Shown: one piece after another, positions 7,222-15,032 of the stretch
Layout of the letters: each line of letters opens with the position of its first letter
Numbering within the stretch: position 1 is the first letter of the stretch
DNA from: a virus
IMG/VR virus record: IMGVR_UViG_3300027896_004242
Span: 1 to 21,969 of that record
Direction: 5' to 3' (one strand)
Length of the DNA stretch: 21,969 nt
The notes under the pieces: model-generated
What the model was told of the DNA's origin: nothing
Databases searched by the model: none
What the model saw: the letters and a program-made list of their open reading frames with translations, nothing else
Translations under genes and position numbers: made by a program

Positions 7222-8763
7222 TTATTGTACGAAACTACCATTAGAAACAACAGTAAATGAAAGTGTTTGTTTGTTTTCATAATAGTCGCCATTTTTCATT
7301 CTAATCTGAAGATAATAATCCTGCGGAATCAGCCATGAAGTGTCAAGATTAAACTCATATCCTTTGTTTGTTCTATTCACTGGAGTAAATGGTATTAAAT
7401 CAAGTTCATATTTTTTTCCTATGGTTGTAAATAATCTGTATTCAATATCCAAAGGTAAGAAATTATTTTGATTTGCATAGAGTTCTTTGATAGTTAACTT
7501 AATTTTTTTTGTTACACCTGCTCTAATGTTCTCTTTTTCACTAATTCCCCAAAAATAAAAGAAATAATTTTCAAAATTAATCTGATTAGCATTACTAAAA
7601 TCATAAAATTTATATGGAGAAATTAAATAAAATTCACCTTCATGTGTTGTAGTTCTGCTATTTACAGTTAATGACCATATGTCTTTAAATATAACAGCAT
7701 CAGGATATGTATTTGAATCAATATTAAGAGTGATTTTATAAATACCTTTACTTACATGAACAATTGAACTGCCACTAAGTGTTGTAACCAAATTATCCTC
7801 ATAATCATATATATCTACTTTATTTACAGTAATATTTTGCTGAAAACCACCTACATTTACATATAAATATAAATCATTATCTTTGTCCAGATAGAAATAA
7901 TTTCTATCATCCTTAATATTATCATCAATTAATGTTTCAATATATGGTTCATAATAAGTATTAGTATGTTTTGCATGAAACGCAACTGCTTGCCTCATTG
8001 TTGGGTCAAGTGCTTCAAAACTATCAGGAAATTTAATGCCAAGACCAAATGAACTGCCAGTAAATGCTGAAGTACCAGTATAACCTGTACCAAATAATCT
8101 TTGATTTATATAATCAGTAACATCGATTTCAATATCTTCGTCACCTTTTTCAAAATGTTCACTTCCAATTATCTGTGTTACACCACTAATATATGCACCC
8201 GCTTTTGTCCAAAAAGTATTTCCACTTGCCTGAAACCAGTTAACTGGTTGATTGTTTGGTGTAAAATCTAATGTTTGTGAATAATTATACATGATGGTAA
8301 CTCCAGTTATTGTAGTACCTGTAATACCAGATAATATAACACCATTTCTTTCATAATATGAATTAGGTGGTTGATTAGGTAAACTAAATTGAAATAAGTT
8401 TTTACTGTAATCAAATTCATAACCATTACCTTCATCCCAATTTTGATTTATATTAAATAAATTAAGATCAAAACTGCTTGCTCTATTAATATTTGAAAGA
8501 TAAGATGCTTTACCAAGATATTCTGGAGCATATCTAATTGTGTTGGTCATATGTAATGTATGCGCACTTATTCTTGCTGGATTTATTGTGCCATCAGCAA
8601 TTTTAGCACGCAATTCATCAAAGTCCACATCAAAAATAAATCTGCTTAACTCTTTATCAGACGTACCATATGATACTTCCATAACAGGATTTTGCGAGTT
8701 GTTGGTCAGATTACTACTTATTAATGTATCGTTTTTTTTGAAATATGATCTAAAAATTGACAT
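7222..8763 (-). CDS. Virion structural protein, beta-rich, DNRLRE-like N-terminus
   Basis: Predicted tail or fibre-associated structural protein. The first part (about residues 30-280) reads like DNRLRE-type beta-sandwich proteins: SRFIFDVDFDELRAKI and ARISAHTLHMTNTI resemble the strand pattern of that family, and DVTDYINQ with FGLGIKFPDSFE matches its later half. After a spacer (TNTYYEPYIETLIDD) the protein has two further beta-rich parts of about 100 residues each, with YLYVNVGG, GIYKITLNID and YYLQIRMKNGDYYENKQT, which look Ig-like. There is no signal peptide, membrane segment or catalytic motif. It starts at ATG 8763, 12 nt after a GTATTTATAT motif and just past a terminator, so it is a separate late-type transcription unit. 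The exact place in the particle cannot be read from sequence. Confidence 0.65.
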   Translation of the reverse strand: MSIFRSYFKKNDTLISSNLTNNSQNPVMEVSYGTSDKELSRFIFDVDFDELRAKIADGTINPARISAHTLHMTNTIRYAPEYLGKASYLSNINRASSFDLNLFNINQNWDEGNGYEFDYSKNLFQFSLPNQPPNSYYERNGVILSGITGTTITGVTIMYNYSQTLDFTPNNQPVNWFQASGNTFWTKAGAYISGVTQIIGSEHFEKGDEDIEIDVTDYINQRLFGTGYTGTSAFTGSSFGLGIKFPDSFEALDPTMRQAVAFHAKHTNTYYEPYIETLIDDNIKDDRNYFYLDKDNDLYLYVNVGGFQQNITVNKVDIYDYEDNLVTTLSGSSIVHVSKGIYKITLNIDSNTYPDAVIFKDIWSLTVNSRTTTHEGEFYLISPYKFYDFSNANQINFENYFFYFWGISEKENIRAGVTKKIKLTIKELYANQNNFLPLDIEYRLFTTIGKKYELDLIPFTPVNRTNKGYEFNLDTSWLIPQDYYLQIRMKNGDYYENKQTLSFTVVSNGSFVQ

Positions 8764-8775
8764 GTTCTTTTTCTA

Positions 8776-8783
8776 TATAAATA
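8776..8783 (-). promoter_or_regulatory. Candidate late promoter motif, 513-aa gene
   Basis: The minus strand reads GTATTTATAT here, ending about 12 nt before ATG 8763. The same 10-mer precedes the virion operon at 12225. It lies between a terminator and the first codon, where a promoter is expected. It is not a TAnnTTTG box, so a phage-modified or phage-encoded factor would have to read it. Confidence 0.35.
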
Positions 8784-8794
8784 CCCGCATAACA

Positions 8795-8821
8795 AAAAAG
8801 ACTACACTTGGTAGTCTTTTT
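8795..8821 (-). terminator. Bidirectional intrinsic terminator after the virion operon
   Basis: An 11-bp perfect stem (8795-8805 with 8811-8821, GACTAC core) with a 5-nt loop lies 20 bases past the stop of the 641-aa gene at 8842. The arms end in A-runs and T-runs, so it has a U-tract on both strands. It closes the 12225-8842 unit before the 513-aa gene starts. Confidence 0.85.
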
Positions 8822-8841
8822 ATTATTCTAAATTACAATAA

Positions 8842-10767
8842 TTATAATATCTTTTTTAAATTATTATTCATTAATATTTGTACTGCTTCCTTTTTACTCA
8901 TTCCAGTTGAAATATTTCTGTTACTAAGTGTAAGTTTTGCCATTTTTATTTGCTCTTCAGTAATTAAATTATTGATTTTATTATTAACTGATTCATCAAG
9001 TTCATTTTCTTTCTTTTCTGGTTCAGTAGTTTCAGGTTCTTCTTCAGATGTTTCTTCTGGTTCAGCAAATTTCGGCTTTCTGCTTGTATCAGGTACTTCA
9101 TCACCTACATTATGTGGTTTAAATCCAAGTAAAATATCTTCCATGTCTTTATCATCACCTTCGCCACTATTAGCATCTGCGCTTGCATTTGCCTGTGCTG
9201 AATCATTAGGCGTATCTTTTGTTGTATAATATTCTGGGTCTTCTGTAAGATGATCTAATGTGATCTCCAATGCTACCATTGGGTCATCAGTATGTTCCAT
9301 TTCAACTCTCATACCCATTAATATTTGCTCTGGGTCAAATTCAAGTGGTGATTTTCCTTCACCTTTCCCACCGGGTATCATTTCACCTGCTTCTTCTTTA
9401 TCTTGTGCGATTTGTTCAATTTCATCAGCATCTGGTTCATGTGACATACCATCATCAGAATTTGGTAAATGTTTTTCTACATCTGAAGCATGTGGGTCTA
9501 AGCCATGAACAGGTTTTTCATCATTAGTTTCTGGTTCATTATCCATTGGCTGATGCGAAATTTGTTCTTCTCCATCACCTTGTAATCCTTTACGCTCTGT
9601 ATCCATAAATTCTGTATCAGTAACATTATCGTCACCAACTTCAGGTTCTTTACTTTTTTCATCTACTTCGTCATCTTCTATATTTTCACTTAGTTTAACA
9701 GAAGATGTTGGTTTTTTTCTTTTTTTAGGATAATGTTCTTTTGGTTTAAATTTTTTGCCCAGCGGGTCTGGATAATCACCCATTTTTACTTCATCAGCTT
9801 CATATAAAGTTTCTTGAACACCAATTTTTAATGCTTTCTTAATTAATTCCCTTACCTTCATTGCACTATCAAATTTAGCACCGTTAATTATAAATGTACG
9901 TGGTTCACCCTGATATTCAGCAGTAATGCGATATTTTGCATTATCAATGTCTTCAATGTTTCGAACATTAACACCGATTTCTTTAAGTGCATCAACAAGT
10001 ACATATTGATAAGTTACACTTAACTTTGATTTAAATTTACTACCTGCATCACGTGCAGCTTGTGAATAATGTAAAATACTATTCATATCTTCAGTAACTG
10101 TAGTAGGTTTAACCATTGGTTGCATTTTTAATTTCATTGCTGGTTGATCTATTTCATTTACTGGTGCAAATTTATTTAACTCAGGTGCTTTTACTCTTAT
10201 TATAGGATTTATGGGTTTTTCATCACCATATGCTGCGTTTGTTTGCATTCTTTCAGGAGTTCCACCAAATGGATATGAATCAATTTTCTTAATTGCATCT
10301 TCATAAAGACTATCTACTGGTTGTTCTTCTTCAACATCAATATATTTATCAATTACATCAAATAATTCATTTCCATATTTTGCATTAAATTGTTGTAATC
10401 CTTTTTCATCCATTTCAACTGATTCATCATTAGTTGTTGAATCAAAAGCAAAACTAGTCATTACAACGTCATTGACATTAAATACACCATCCTGATCACC
10501 GCCTTTTGCATTTACTTTAAATATAAACACAATATCATTGCCTTGTTTGTCTTTACAAACTAATTCAACATAACTTTGATCACCCTTTGCTTGACTATTA
10601 CTACGTACAATATTAAGTTGTCCATTTTTAAGTTGGGTAAATGATAAATCAAGTACTGCTTGTGGATTAAAACTTTGTCCAAATCCTTCATTTAAATTAA
10701 CTTTGGTAACTCCCTGAAATATTTCAGCGAATCTTTCTTTACTACCAATTGGTTTAAATACTTTCAT
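8842..10767 (-). CDS. Acidic head-internal-type protein with leader and DUF5661-like segment
   Basis: A 641-aa, very acidic, mostly disordered protein, probably packaged in or scaffolding the head. Residues 1-28 form a leader (MKVFKPIGSKERFAEIFQGV then VNLNE) that is clearly related to the N-terminus of the next upstream gene product. The ending LNE fits the (L/I)xE cleavage rule of T4-type prohead proteases, and further LYE sites occur near linkers (SLYEDA, TLYEAD). Two small folded parts are likely: about residues 30-170 (beta-rich, SYVELVCKDKQGNDIVFIFK) and about 230-320 (SVTYQYVLVDALKEIGV). Near residues 475-515, GMRVEMEHTDD, LEITLDHLTEDPEYYT matches the DUF5661 signature as I remember it from phage proteins. 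Long Asp/Glu-rich linkers surround it, and a short helical domain ends the protein. It is last in the virion operon, before a strong terminator. Confidence 0.7.
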   Translation of the reverse strand: MKVFKPIGSKERFAEIFQGVTKVNLNEGFGQSFNPQAVLDLSFTQLKNGQLNIVRSNSQAKGDQSYVELVCKDKQGNDIVFIFKVNAKGGDQDGVFNVNDVVMTSFAFDSTTNDESVEMDEKGLQQFNAKYGNELFDVIDKYIDVEEEQPVDSLYEDAIKKIDSYPFGGTPERMQTNAAYGDEKPINPIIRVKAPELNKFAPVNEIDQPAMKLKMQPMVKPTTVTEDMNSILHYSQAARDAGSKFKSKLSVTYQYVLVDALKEIGVNVRNIEDIDNAKYRITAEYQGEPRTFIINGAKFDSAMKVRELIKKALKIGVQETLYEADEVKMGDYPDPLGKKFKPKEHYPKKRKKPTSSVKLSENIEDDEVDEKSKEPEVGDDNVTDTEFMDTERKGLQGDGEEQISHQPMDNEPETNDEKPVHGLDPHASDVEKHLPNSDDGMSHEPDADEIEQIAQDKEEAGEMIPGGKGEGKSPLEFDPEQILMGMRVEMEHTDDPMVALEITLDHLTEDPEYYTTKDTPNDSAQANASADANSGEGDDKDMEDILLGFKPHNVGDEVPDTSRKPKFAEPEETSEEEPETTEPEKKENELDESVNNKINNLITEEQIKMAKLTLSNRNISTGMSKKEAVQILMNNNLKKIL

Positions 10768-10779
10768 GTTTTTATTTTA

Positions 10780-11226
10780 TTATTCAAAAATTATTGGATT
10801 TTTTGCACCAAATTCTCTCATAAATACACCAGCAAGAGCATTAGCTTCATTTTCCTGCTCACTACCAGTAGCGTTTGAATCTGGATTTATATTTCCTTTT
10901 AAACGTTGCATATGATGAATTAATTCATGTGCTAATGTTCTTAATACATCTGCTAAATTTCTATTCACCGCAACAACTCTCAATTCATTTTTTTCTGGTG
11001 TGTATTTACCAAAAGAATGCATACCAGCAGCTTCTTTTTCATCATACGATATTGCAATATTTGGCATATTATCACCAAATTTAAGTTTTTCTTTTATAAA
11101 TTCAATAAATTGTTTAATAACCTCATTTTTCTTCTCTATTGGAAGAACATTTTCATTAAGATTATTAACTCTCTTCATCATTTCAAAGAGACGTTCAGGA
11201 GTACCGTATGCATTAAAAACTTTCAA
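10780..11226 (-). CDS. Leader-tagged HExxH zinc metalloprotease
   Basis: A small putative zinc peptidase of the gluzincin type. H100-E101-L-I-H104 (LAHELIHHMQRLKG) supplies two zinc ligands and the catalytic Glu. SEQENEANALAGVFMREF (122-139) supplies the third acidic ligand (E125 or E127) in the E-x-x-A context of ImmA/IrrE- and SprT-like enzymes. Residues 1-25 are not part of that fold: they repeat the leader of the 641-aa protein and end in NLNE. I chose the TTG at 11226 because only this start gives the shared MKVF...G..ER leader; it lies 2 nt after the upstream stop. After removal of the leader a compact 123-aa enzyme remains. It could cut virion proteins during maturation or be injected to act on host proteins. 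There is no membrane or secretion signal. Confidence 0.75.
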   Translation of the reverse strand: MKVFNAYGTPERLFEMMKRVNNLNENVLPIEKKNEVIKQFIEFIKEKLKFGDNMPNIAISYDEKEAAGMHSFGKYTPEKNELRVVAVNRNLADVLRTLAHELIHHMQRLKGNINPDSNATGSEQENEANALAGVFMREFGAKNPIIFE

Positions 11227-11228
11227 AA

Positions 11229-12026
11229 TTATATCTCGTTAAAACTATTTTGTACATCAATCTTAGATTTTTGTGGTAAGTCATCAAAGTCTGCAACAAA
11301 TGTACCATCTGGTAATTCATTTATACCTTTTTCATGTTGTTTTTCTCTTTCATCCGTAAACCAATTACCTTTCCAAAAATCATTTAAATTAAAATAAAAA
11401 GGATAACTTACGTTCTTTTTACTCATAAGTTTTTCAGTATTAGTTGGTTCACGAACTTCTTCAACTTCAGCACTAAGAGATTTTGATTGCATATTTAAAG
11501 CCTGAACAGTTGCATTAAGACTTTCTAATTGATCATGAATGCTTTTCATTGCTTCAATATTATGCTTAATAATTTCGTTTTGTATATTATCAACTTCTTG
11601 TGCTGGAGCAGGAGCACCAATACCCATTTCATCACCCATCGGATTTATTTGTTCACCACCTTCTTCTGGCGGTGGAAGTTGATCATTGCCACCAGTTTTA
11701 TCAAATGCTGGTACTGGAGCATCAACAGGAGCACCTGCTTGTGGTACATCAGCGTTTTGTGGTTGATCATTTGAAGGCGCAGGAGGTTCTTGACCATCTG
11801 GTTTAGGTACATCTTCTTGATTACCTGCTTCCATTGTTAATCCCTGACTCGTAGGAACAGGTTGACCATCCTTCGTAGCGTAAATGCTATCTGGAACTTT
11901 ATCATATTCCTCTGAATCATTGACCAATGGACGATATTTAGGAGACTCGTTGATCTTATAGTCAACACGATGTTTTATCTTTCTAAGATGTTCCTCAAAA
12001 AGATTGCTCTTTTTTTCATTTTTCAT
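11229..12026 (-). CDS. Virion-type protein, proline-rich with coiled coil
   Basis: A 265-aa protein of unrecognised family. Residues 1-28 are basic and helical and end in DYKINE, again an (I/L)xE site of the kind cut by T4-type prohead proteases. About residues 50-150 are Pro/Gln/Asp/Gly-rich and disordered (PPAPSNDQPQ, PPPEEGGEQ). A coiled coil follows at about 155-205 (NEIIKHNIEAMKSIHDQLES and heptads after it), then a short folded C-terminal part with YPFYFNLNDFWKGNW and DLPDGTF-like turns. The segment SIYATKDGQPV resembles VFVTKDGKQL in the 61-aa protein next door, hinting at a shared small motif. Its stop is 2 nt from the TTG of the metalloprotease gene, so the two are probably translated together. 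It is probably a head core or internal protein by context. Confidence 0.65.
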   Translation of the reverse strand: MKNEKKSNLFEEHLRKIKHRVDYKINESPKYRPLVNDSEEYDKVPDSIYATKDGQPVPTSQGLTMEAGNQEDVPKPDGQEPPAPSNDQPQNADVPQAGAPVDAPVPAFDKTGGNDQLPPPEEGGEQINPMGDEMGIGAPAPAQEVDNIQNEIIKHNIEAMKSIHDQLESLNATVQALNMQSKSLSAEVEEVREPTNTEKLMSKKNVSYPFYFNLNDFWKGNWFTDEREKQHEKGINELPDGTFVADFDDLPQKSKIDVQNSFNEI

Positions 12027-12039
12027 TGTCGAATGAATA

Positions 12040-12225
12040 TTAATATCTTTCTCTTAATAATTGTTTGCCGTCCTTAGTAACAAAAACTTTATCAACCCTT
12101 TCAATCAAGCCTTCACGTTCATCAAGAACAACTTTTTTTGAGTCTTCTTCTTTTGTTTTTTCAGTTAATTCTTCTGCTGGTTGAGCAATAAAATCATTAA
12201 CAGCTTTTTCTACTTTATTTTCCAT
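12040..12225 (-). CDS. Small charged protein, first gene of the virion operon
   Basis: A 61-aa, highly charged, mainly helical protein of unknown function (KTKEEDSKKVVLDEREGLIE). Its C-terminal VFVTKDGKQLLRERY resembles SIYATKDGQPV in the 265-aa product, suggesting a shared binding element. The start ATG 12225 comes 19 nt after a GTATTTATAT motif, and the stop is 13 nt before the next gene, so it opens the 12225-8842 unit. Codon use is like its neighbours. Coding status rests on the tight spacing and the charge pattern. Confidence 0.6.
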   Translation of the reverse strand: MENKVEKAVNDFIAQPAEELTEKTKEEDSKKVVLDEREGLIERVDKVFVTKDGKQLLRERY

Positions 12226-12244
12226 AGTACTTATAATTATTTCA

Positions 12245-12252
12245 TATAAATA
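12245..12252 (-). promoter_or_regulatory. Candidate late promoter motif, virion operon
   Basis: The minus strand reads GTATTTATAT, identical over 10 nt to the motif before the 513-aa gene. It lies in the 38-bp gap between the 219-aa gene (stop 12264) and ATG 12225. Confidence 0.35.
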
Positions 12253-12263
12253 CTACGTTGCTT

Positions 12264-12923
12264 TCAATTTGACAAAATAACTATTAGATATCTTTTAAGG
12301 TAAGCGAAATTAGGAAGTATTTTATAATATGATAGATATACATCGCCCTGTAAATCTTCATATATGACTTTTGATCTTGCTGAAATTTTACTAAGTATTT
12401 CTTGAACATCAAATAAAAAAAACTCATACATTTTTAAATTAATACCAGTAATATTTTTTTTATTTGTAATTTTATCTTTATGAAGAAAATAAAGCATTTC
12501 ATTTTTAAAATTATAAAGCGCATCAATTTCTTCTTCTTTTGGTATTACATCCATCAATCCTTGAACATCGGGAATTTGAAAAAATACTGGGTCTAAATTA
12601 ATATATGTATACTTTGGCTGAAAATAAAACTGCGGTACTAAACTTATAAATTTTTCAACACCTTTTACATGTGATGATTTGCTTTCTTCAAAGCTCATTT
12701 CCCAATACAATTCATTAAAAATTATTTTCTTTTTTAAAATATCAGCATTTTGAATTATCTCATTATTAGGATTGCATGCTTTCATGAAAGACCAACCAAC
12801 GTATAATGTTGGCAATAATTTATCAACTTTATCATACTCAGTAGGTGCATTAATATAATTAATGTAGTCTACTTTGGTATGATTCACCAATTCTTTTTCA
12901 TAAATAATATTACCAAGTTTCAT
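12264..12923 (-). CDS. Hypothetical 219-aa protein
   Basis: I do not recognise a family. The protein is soluble, aromatic-rich and mixed alpha/beta (LLPTLYVGWSFMKACNP, PQFYFQPKYTYINLDPVFF). There is no signal peptide or clear active-site motif. The closing segment (YLKRYLIVILSN) is hydrophobic but too short and charged to call a membrane anchor. Its ATG lies inside the end of hldD (14-bp overlap in another frame), so it is translationally linked to the heptose cassette, while the gene after it belongs to the virion operon. It may therefore serve either group. ATG 12923 is the first good start. Confidence 0.65.
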   Translation of the reverse strand: MKLGNIIYEKELVNHTKVDYINYINAPTEYDKVDKLLPTLYVGWSFMKACNPNNEIIQNADILKKKIIFNELYWEMSFEESKSSHVKGVEKFISLVPQFYFQPKYTYINLDPVFFQIPDVQGLMDVIPKEEEIDALYNFKNEMLYFLHKDKITNKKNITGINLKMYEFFLFDVQEILSKISARSKVIYEDLQGDVYLSYYKILPNFAYLKRYLIVILSN

Positions 12924-13818
12924 ATATTAATTTATTTACATATTTCAAAACACTTTCTTCCAACTCATGAAATGGTTTATTATAACCAGCAATTCTTAAT
13001 TTATTTATTTTAGCCTCAGTAAAATACTGATATTTATCTCTTATTTTAATTGGGGTGTCAATATACTCAATTTTTGGCGGTTTTGCAAGACTTAAAAAAA
13101 CTGCTTTGGCAACATCATTAAAACTACGTGCTTTTCCAGTACCAACATTATATATTCCAGATAATGGCTTTTCTGTACCCATAAATATACAAACATCAAC
13201 TATATCATCAATATAAACAAAATCTCTTTTTTGTTCACCATCCTTATAATCAGAACGATGCGATTTAAATAATTTCACTTTATCACTTATAGTAGCTTGA
13301 TTAGTAAAATGAAATATTGTTGAAGCCATTTTACCTTTGTGTGCTTCACCATAACCATAAACATTAAAAAACTTCAGACCGTACCAATTTGGTGGACAAT
13401 TTTCTTGTGTTTCTACCCAAATATCAAATTGTTGTTTTGACCAACCATATGGATTAAGTGGTTTTAAATTTATGATATCTTTTTCATCATCAAAACCTTT
13501 TTCACCATCACCATATGTAGCTGCGCTAGAAGCATAAATTAATGGTATTTGATTATAAGTACATAAATTCCAGATAAATATTGAACATTCAACATTATAT
13601 TTGTCAAACTTTTCTCTATCCATTTCTGTGGTATCGGTAATTGCTCCCAAATGATAGATACAATCAATTTCTTTTTCATGTACTATTAACCACTGATAAA
13701 TTGATTCCAATGATTCATTTTTAACGTCAAGACTAATAACACCAATATTACCCTGTCTTTGCAATTCTGCAATAAGGTTTTTACCAATAAATCCTTCACC
13801 ACCAGTTACTACTATCAT
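12910..13818 (-). CDS. hldD: ADP-L-glycero-D-manno-heptose 6-epimerase
   Basis: NADP-dependent short-chain dehydrogenase-type epimerase that converts ADP-D-glycero- to ADP-L-glycero-D-manno-heptose, the last step of the pathway. The Rossmann loop is TGGEGFIG (5-12). The active site has S98/S99 (YASSAATYGDG) and Y124-x3-K128 (NPYGWSK). Several stretches are diagnostic of HldD rather than general UDP-sugar epimerases: YGDGEKGFDD (102-111), FFNVYGYGEAHKGKMAS (150-166) with K161 at the family's second catalytic Lys, DGEQKRDFVYIDDIV (193-207), NVGTGKARSFNDVA (224-237) and IRDKYQYFTEA (259-269). The length of 302 aa equals the family norm and no residue is missing, so the enzyme should be active. 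Its ATG overlaps the tnpB stop (ATGA), and its end overlaps the 219-aa gene by 14 bp. Confidence 0.92.
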   Translation of the reverse strand: MIVVTGGEGFIGKNLIAELQRQGNIGVISLDVKNESLESIYQWLIVHEKEIDCIYHLGAITDTTEMDREKFDKYNVECSIFIWNLCTYNQIPLIYASSAATYGDGEKGFDDEKDIINLKPLNPYGWSKQQFDIWVETQENCPPNWYGLKFFNVYGYGEAHKGKMASTIFHFTNQATISDKVKLFKSHRSDYKDGEQKRDFVYIDDIVDVCIFMGTEKPLSGIYNVGTGKARSFNDVAKAVFLSLAKPPKIEYIDTPIKIRDKYQYFTEAKINKLRIAGYNKPFHELEESVLKYVNKLIYETW

Positions 13819-14981
13819 GAACTACTAATTAATTTAGTTTCAGAAGTCATTACTCCCACCAATGTGGGCAGTTCGTTCTGATTTTCTTGTATACGTCCCG
13901 TACACAAATAATTTTTTAAAGCAAAATTTTTAATATTTATTGCCGCATTTATATCCCTATCATGTGTTGTATTACAAATTTTACAAGTCCATTCACGGTC
14001 TTTTAATGTTAGTTCTTTATTAATGTTACCACAAACATGGCAAGTCTTAGAACTTGGTTCAAATCTACCTATTTGCAAAATATTTTTGCCATACCATTCT
14101 GCTTTATATTTAAGCATATCAACAAATGTACTCCAACTAACATCACTTATTGACTGCGTCAAACAGTGATTTTGTAACATGCCATTAATGTTAAGATTTT
14201 CAATGGCAATACAATCGTGGTTCTTGATTAATTGTATTGAAATCTTATTTAAAAAATCTTTTCTTTGATTAGTAACTTTTTCATACAAAATTGCTAATCT
14301 ATGTTTTGTTTTCTTACCTTTATATTTTGAATATTTACTTTGTATGTATTTTAGTTTTGATTGAGCACTACGTAAATATTTGGGATTATCGAATTCTTGT
14401 CCATCGGAAGTTACAAGAAAAGATTTAATACCCAAATCAATACCAATAGTACAATTACTTTTAATAGTCGTTTTAATTGGATTTGCAACATTGTTTTCAA
14501 CGAGTATTGAAACAAAATATTTTCCTGTTGGTGTTTTACTTATAGTTGCTTGCTTGATGTTTCCTTTAAATGTTCTGTGTAAAATGATTTTAATACCTCT
14601 TTTAAATTTAGGAATTATTAATTTATTGTTTTCAATAATCGCATTTTGTGGTATATTAAATGATTGTTTTACACTTTTCTTTTTAAATTTTGGAAAGTCT
14701 GCTTGTCCTTTATAAAACTTTGTAAAAGCATTGTCTAAGTGTGTTATTGATTGTTGTAATGATTGCGCATTTATTTCTTTAAGCCAAACACATTCTTTCT
14801 TTAAATCTGGAAGTTGTTTTATTAAATCAAAACAATCTAAGTTAACCTTATTGCCAGCATAGGCGGTTTGTTTTGTTTCTAAAGCTAAGTTATATACGAA
14901 CCTACAACTACCAATATGTTTATTTATTAGTTCTTGTTGTGCCTTTGTTGGCATAATTCGATATTTAAATGATTTTAACAT
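13815..14981 (-). CDS. tnpB: TnpB, IS200/IS605-type RNA-guided nuclease
   Basis: RNA-guided DNA nuclease of the TnpB/OrfB family (Cas12 ancestor). The N-terminus has the helical WED/REC pattern (KSFKYRIMPTKAQQELI, GSCRFVYNLAL). All three RuvC residues are present: D182 (TIGIDLGIKSF), E261 (IAIENLNINGM) and D343 (DRDINAAINI). The four zinc cysteines are C314-x2-C317 and C333-x2-C336. At 388 aa it is full length, so it is probably active. I start it at ATG 14981; a TTG directly before it is less likely. No TnpA is present. The stop overlaps the hldD ATG by 4 bp and the start is 52 bp past the rfaE2 stop, so it sits cleanly between two genes of one pathway. The element's right end must therefore lie inside the coding sequence or be lost. 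Confidence 0.9.
   Translation of the reverse strand: MLKSFKYRIMPTKAQQELINKHIGSCRFVYNLALETKQTAYAGNKVNLDCFDLIKQLPDLKKECVWLKEINAQSLQQSITHLDNAFTKFYKGQADFPKFKKKSVKQSFNIPQNAIIENNKLIIPKFKRGIKIILHRTFKGNIKQATISKTPTGKYFVSILVENNVANPIKTTIKSNCTIGIDLGIKSFLVTSDGQEFDNPKYLRSAQSKLKYIQSKYSKYKGKKTKHRLAILYEKVTNQRKDFLNKISIQLIKNHDCIAIENLNINGMLQNHCLTQSISDVSWSTFVDMLKYKAEWYGKNILQIGRFEPSSKTCHVCGNINKELTLKDREWTCKICNTTHDRDINAAINIKNFALKNYLCTGRIQENQNELPTLVGVMTSETKLISSS
13855..13907 (-). ncRNA. Candidate omega-RNA hairpins in the tnpB 3' end
   Basis: Two hairpins lie in the last 95 bases of tnpB: a 9-bp stem with one G-T pair and a 3-nt loop (13887-13895 with 13899-13907), and CCCAC/GTGGG with a 4-nt loop (13855-13859 with 13864-13868). 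In IS200/IS605 elements the guide RNA scaffold comes from the tnpB 3' end and the right end, so this is where such structure is expected. The scaffold boundary and guide cannot be set from sequence. Confidence 0.35.
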
Positions 14982-15032
14982 CAAATATAAATACTTAAAT
15001 TTAAAGAAAAATTATATTTCTATAAATAACTA

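Noticed and set aside
13815-14981. A Cas12-type CRISPR effector.
   Set aside because: The 388-aa length and simple domain order are those of TnpB, and there is no array or adaptation gene in the window.
14982-14989. TATATTTG directly before the tnpB ATG as a promoter box.
   Set aside because: A start point 7 nt further would lie inside the first codons, and no TTG is found 20 nt upstream.
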